Below, in pieces: positions 62,183-64,000 of a stretch of 64,000 bases of DNA. Every line of letters begins with the position of its first letter. Within the stretch, counting starts at the first letter, position 1. The position numbers and the translations under genes were made by a program. Source of the stretch: Asticcacaulis biprosthecium C19 (GTDB taxonomy: Bacteria; Pseudomonadota; Alphaproteobacteria; Caulobacterales; Caulobacteraceae). The stretch spans positions 468,283 to 532,282 of the forward strand of contig NZ_GL883079.1 of NCBI RefSeq assembly GCF_000204015.1, read 5' to 3'. Under the pieces are notes generated by a model. That model worked only from the letters and a program-made list of their open reading frames with translations. It was not told where the DNA came from and did not search any database.

Positions 62183-62743
62183 CTAGCGACGGATATTGCC
62201 GGTACGGCGAATCTTCTTCTGCAATTGCAGAAGGCCGTACAGCAGGGCTTCAGCCGATGGCGGGCAGCCCGGAACATAGACATCAACGGGCACGATACGA
62301 TCGCAGCCGCGCACGACACTATAAGAATAATGGTAATAGCCGCCGCCGTTGGCGCAACTGCCCATCGACAGGACATAGCGCGGATCGGGCATCTGGTCGT
62401 AGACCTTACGCAGGGCCGGCGCCATCTTGTTCGTCAACGTACCGGCAACAATCATCAGGTCGGACTGGCGCGGCGACGCCCGCGGGGCCATGCCGAAACG
62501 CTCCATATCGTATCGCGGCATCGAGGCCTGCATCATTTCGACGGCGCAGCATGCCAGGCCGAACGTCATCCACATCAGCGAGCCGGTGCGCGCCCAGGTA
62601 ATGACGTCATCGGCTGAGGCGACAAGGAAACCCTTGGCATCCAGTTCTGCTGACACCGATTCGAAAAACTTGTCGTGGACCGCCGGATCGTAGCCCTCGA
62701 CTGAGGAACGTCCCGCTGAGCCCGCAGGTATGATCACTCCCAT
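62183..62743 (-). CDS. nuoB: NADH-quinone oxidoreductase subunit B
   Basis: A 186-residue subunit holding the terminal [4Fe-4S] cluster N2 that reduces quinone. Ligands are the adjacent cysteines in [10 protein letters not shown], then [17 protein letters not shown] and [15 protein letters not shown]. The ATG at 62741-62743 ([14 protein letters not shown]) has GGGAG upstream and overlaps the nuoA end by ten bases. Length is typical. Confidence 0.96.
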   Translation of the reverse strand: MGVIIPAGSAGRSSVEGYDPAVHDKFFESVSAELDAKGFLVASADDVITWARTGSLMWMTFGLACCAVEMMQASMPRYDMERFGMAPRASPRQSDLMIVAGTLTNKMAPALRKVYDQMPDPRYVLSMGSCANGGGYYHYSYSVVRGCDRIVPVDVYVPGCPPSAEALLYGLLQLQKKIRRTGNIRR

Positions 62744-63123
62744 TCCAGGGCTCCCTTTTTCCACACATAGACATAGCCGAGCGCCAGTTCGGCCAGGAAG
62801 ATCATCATCGTCCAGAAGGCGTACTGCATCCCCGACGGCGTCATGTCGAACAGCGACACGGCCCACGGAAACAGGAAGGCGGCTTCGATATCGAAGACGA
62901 TGAACAGGATCGACACCAGATAGAATCGGACATCGAACTTTTGACGCGCCGAATCGAAGGCGGGAAACCCGCATTCATAGGCCGAGAGCTTTTCTGTATC
63001 CGGCGCCTTGGGCGCCATGACCAGGGCGGCAATCAGAAAGCCCAACCCCAAAGCCGTGGCAATCCCGAAAAAGATGATGACCGGCAAGTAGTTCAAAAGG
63101 AACTTGGCCATTTCGTCATTCAT
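62734..63123 (-). CDS. nuoA: NADH-quinone oxidoreductase subunit A
   Basis: A 129-residue three-helix membrane subunit and first gene of the operon. [20 protein letters not shown], the loop [24 protein letters not shown] (with the quinone-gate YECG Cys) and [17 protein letters not shown] are diagnostic. The ATG at 63121-63123 has AGAGG upstream; a GTG nine bases earlier lacks one. The upstream region 63124-63371 should carry the operon promoter. Confidence 0.95.
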   Translation of the reverse strand: MNDEMAKFLLNYLPVIIFFGIATALGLGFLIAALVMAPKAPDTEKLSAYECGFPAFDSARQKFDVRFYLVSILFIVFDIEAAFLFPWAVSLFDMTPSGMQYAFWTMMIFLAELALGYVYVWKKGALEWE

Positions 63124-63371
63124 GAAGGGCACCTCTACGCAGCCGACAAGCGCCGCGTTAACGATGCGGCGGACTCAGAACACCTGCGTATTAGACCAGT
63201 CTGCGCCGCGCTTCAAACCATTGCGGTGCGAAAAAACCGTGATTTGGCCATTTTCTTTATTTTTTCCGTTCGCGTTGCAGCGAAATGGCGCAGCAAGGAA
63301 ATGTTCATGAATGTCATTCGCATATACGCGAAAAGTTTCCACAGTTTGTCGAATTATTCGTGACATCACGC
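63124..63371. other. Upstream region of the nuo operon
   Basis: No gene seen. It is AT-richer than its surroundings and contains a TTTTTTCGCACC-type patch and the small inverted repeat TTCGC/GCGAA (63317-63321, 63328-63332) overlapping a TATATG-like -10 candidate on the minus strand. A long leader of about 190 bases to nuoA would result. No single -35/-10 pair is convincing. Confidence 0.3.
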
Positions 63372-63400
63372 TTGACACAGAAAAGCGCCCCGCCTATCAA
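63372..63400 (+). promoter_or_regulatory. Promoter of tRNA-Asp
   Basis: A perfect -35 TTGACA (63372-63377), exactly 17 bases, then TATCAA (63395-63400). Transcription would start near 63407, 38 bases before the tRNA, matching a stable-RNA promoter. Confidence 0.75.
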
Positions 63401-63444
63401 GCACACCTCTTCGACGGGCGGCGACGCCAACGAAGATAAGGGAT

Positions 63445-63521
63445 GCGGGTGTAGCTCAGTTGGTTAGAGTGTCGGCCTGTCACGCCGAAGGTCGCGGGTT
63501 CGAGCCCCGTCACTCGCGCCA
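63445..63521 (+). tRNA. tRNA-Asp (anticodon GUC)
   Basis: A 77-base cloverleaf: acceptor GCGGGTG with CACTCGC, anticodon loop CTGTCAC, T loop TTCGAGC, templated CCA. Divergent from the nuo operon. Confidence 0.96.
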
Positions 63522-63843
63522 CCCCTCACCGGGTGGTAATCGCATCCCTCCCCTCCCTGGAAATCCGATTTCTCTGACTACAAGCACTCTGTGACGCAGT
63601 TGCGTGACAGGGCTTGGGGAATCATGGCCTTCATGTCACCGGCGCCATAATTACGCCCTGTTTGTTTTCAAGTTTGACACCCAAATCGACCGCCTGTGGC
63701 GGAAAGGTGATGGAACGTTACGAATCTGTGACGCGCACCTTTCCGCCTGCGCCTTTTGAGGTTAATAGGTGGCACTGGCACTTTCGGACGATACACATCG
63801 TCCGACTATATGAATCGTCACGAAGAGCACCTCAGGGAAGCTT
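63522..63843. other. Intergenic region upstream of the last gene, with inverted repeats
   Basis: 322 bases with no gene. CCACCC/GGGTGG just after the tRNA may help end it. CTGTGACGCA-GT-TGCGTGACAG (63589-63610) is a near-perfect inverted repeat with one mismatched pair; TGTGACGC recurs at 63727-63734. A perfect stem CGGACGAT/ATCGTCCG lies at 63785-63804. These look like operator or leader-structure elements for the gene at 63844. Confidence 0.4.
63785..63804 (+). repeat. Perfect 8-bp hairpin before the last gene
   Basis: CGGACGAT, loop ACAC, ATCGTCCG. It ends 39 bases before the ATG at 63844 and so could lie in the 5' leader or be a dyad operator. Confidence 0.45.
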
Positions 63844-64000
63844 ATGCATATGCGCAAAAACCGACTTATGACCGCAACCGCTCTGAGCATGACGCTTGCG
63901 GCCTTGAGCCTGACCGGCCCCGCTCTTGCGGCCACGACGATCTCGACGGCGACAACGGCGCCAGTCAATACGACGACGGCCGGCGACCTGACCGTCACCA
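63844..64000 (+). CDS. Start of a secreted Thr/Ala-rich protein, possibly an autotransporter
   Basis: Only the first 52 codons are inside the window. The start MHMRKNRLMTATALSMTLAA leads through LSLTGPALA, a clear Sec signal peptide with cleavage after ALA. The mature part begins ATTISTATTAPVNTTTAGDL, the low-complexity Thr/Ala opening often seen in large autotransporter or haemagglutinin-like proteins of Caulobacterales. An AGGGA ribosome site is correctly spaced before the ATG. The function cannot be fixed from this fragment; an S-layer-like or adhesin protein is an alternative. Confidence 0.6.
   Translation, partial: MHMRKNRLMTATALSMTLAALSLTGPALAATTISTATTAPVNTTTAGDLTVT

Overview
The window reads as chromosomal DNA of a GC-rich alphaproteobacterium, most probably from the Caulobacterales (Caulobacter/Asticcacaulis/Brevundimonas relatives). 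The evidence is the gene content and order: dusB-ntrY-ntrX-dat-hfq-hflX, the block rlpA-tmk-holB-tatD-MBL hydrolase, a PopA-type protein (two receiver-like domains plus a GGDEF domain that keeps the RxxD site but has lost the GG(D/E)EF signature) beside mfd, an accessory complex I subunit of the NDUFS4 type, a class I PHA synthase, and the operon nuoA-N-birA-coaX-rnj. The genus cannot be fixed from this sequence alone. No CRISPR array, rRNA, intact insertion sequence or prophage was seen.

Layout. 1-2.9 kb (minus): CinA-type amidase (cut by the window edge), sodB, fused ispDF and a GNAT acetyltransferase. 2.9-10.3 kb (plus): dusB, the NtrY/NtrX two-component pair, a D-amino-acid aminotransferase, hfq and hflX, ending in a very strong terminator. 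10.4-15 kb (minus): HxlR regulator, DUF6438 protein, mazG, a GPH-type sugar transporter and an RsbQ-like hydrolase. 15.3-19.8 kb: a small unknown membrane protein, then MBL hydrolase, tatD (frameshifted), holB, tmk and rlpA. 19.9-23.4 kb is the most accessory-looking part: a broken partial copy of tRNA-Ser, the intact tRNA-Ser, a DUF805 gene bounded by a repeat of the tRNA 3' end, a decayed uracil-type permease, and a Tat-lipoprotein GH5 mannanase. 23.4-31 kb: TusA-like protein, popA-like gene, mfd, sdhE and recG. 31-36.2 kb: DUF3089 protein, a glycosyltransferase plus lauroyl-type acyltransferase pair (envelope lipid/LPS), DNA photolyase and sulfurtransferase. 36.2-38.8 kb: four tRNA genes (Arg, Pro, Pro, Glu), NDUFS4-like subunit, DUF192 protein and a double cold-shock-domain protein. 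38.8-44.5 kb: recJ, glpX, a secreted hypothetical and phaC. 44.8-63.1 kb (minus): one long operon from nuoA to rnj encoding all 14 subunits of proton-pumping NADH:quinone oxidoreductase, with a TM2-domain gene inserted between nuoF and nuoG and birA, coaX and rnj at the end. The window closes with tRNA-Asp and the start of a secreted, Thr/Ala-rich, possibly autotransporter-like protein.

How it fits together. Most of the window is housekeeping: respiration (complex I, SdhE, NDUFS4-like subunit), replication/repair (holB, recJ, recG, mfd, photolyase), nucleotide hygiene (mazG, tmk), isoprenoid and cofactor synthesis (ispDF, coaX, birA), RNA turnover and control (hfq, RNase J, HflX), and carbon storage (phaC). 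Three housekeeping genes (tatD, rnj, nuoH) carry single-base frame breaks at mononucleotide runs, which looks more like assembly error than biology but should be checked. Several neighbours commonly found in these gene blocks in related genomes (ntrBC, metG, dacC, hom) are absent here. Where an upstream start was available, starts were chosen by Shine-Dalgarno spacing and overlap with the preceding gene.
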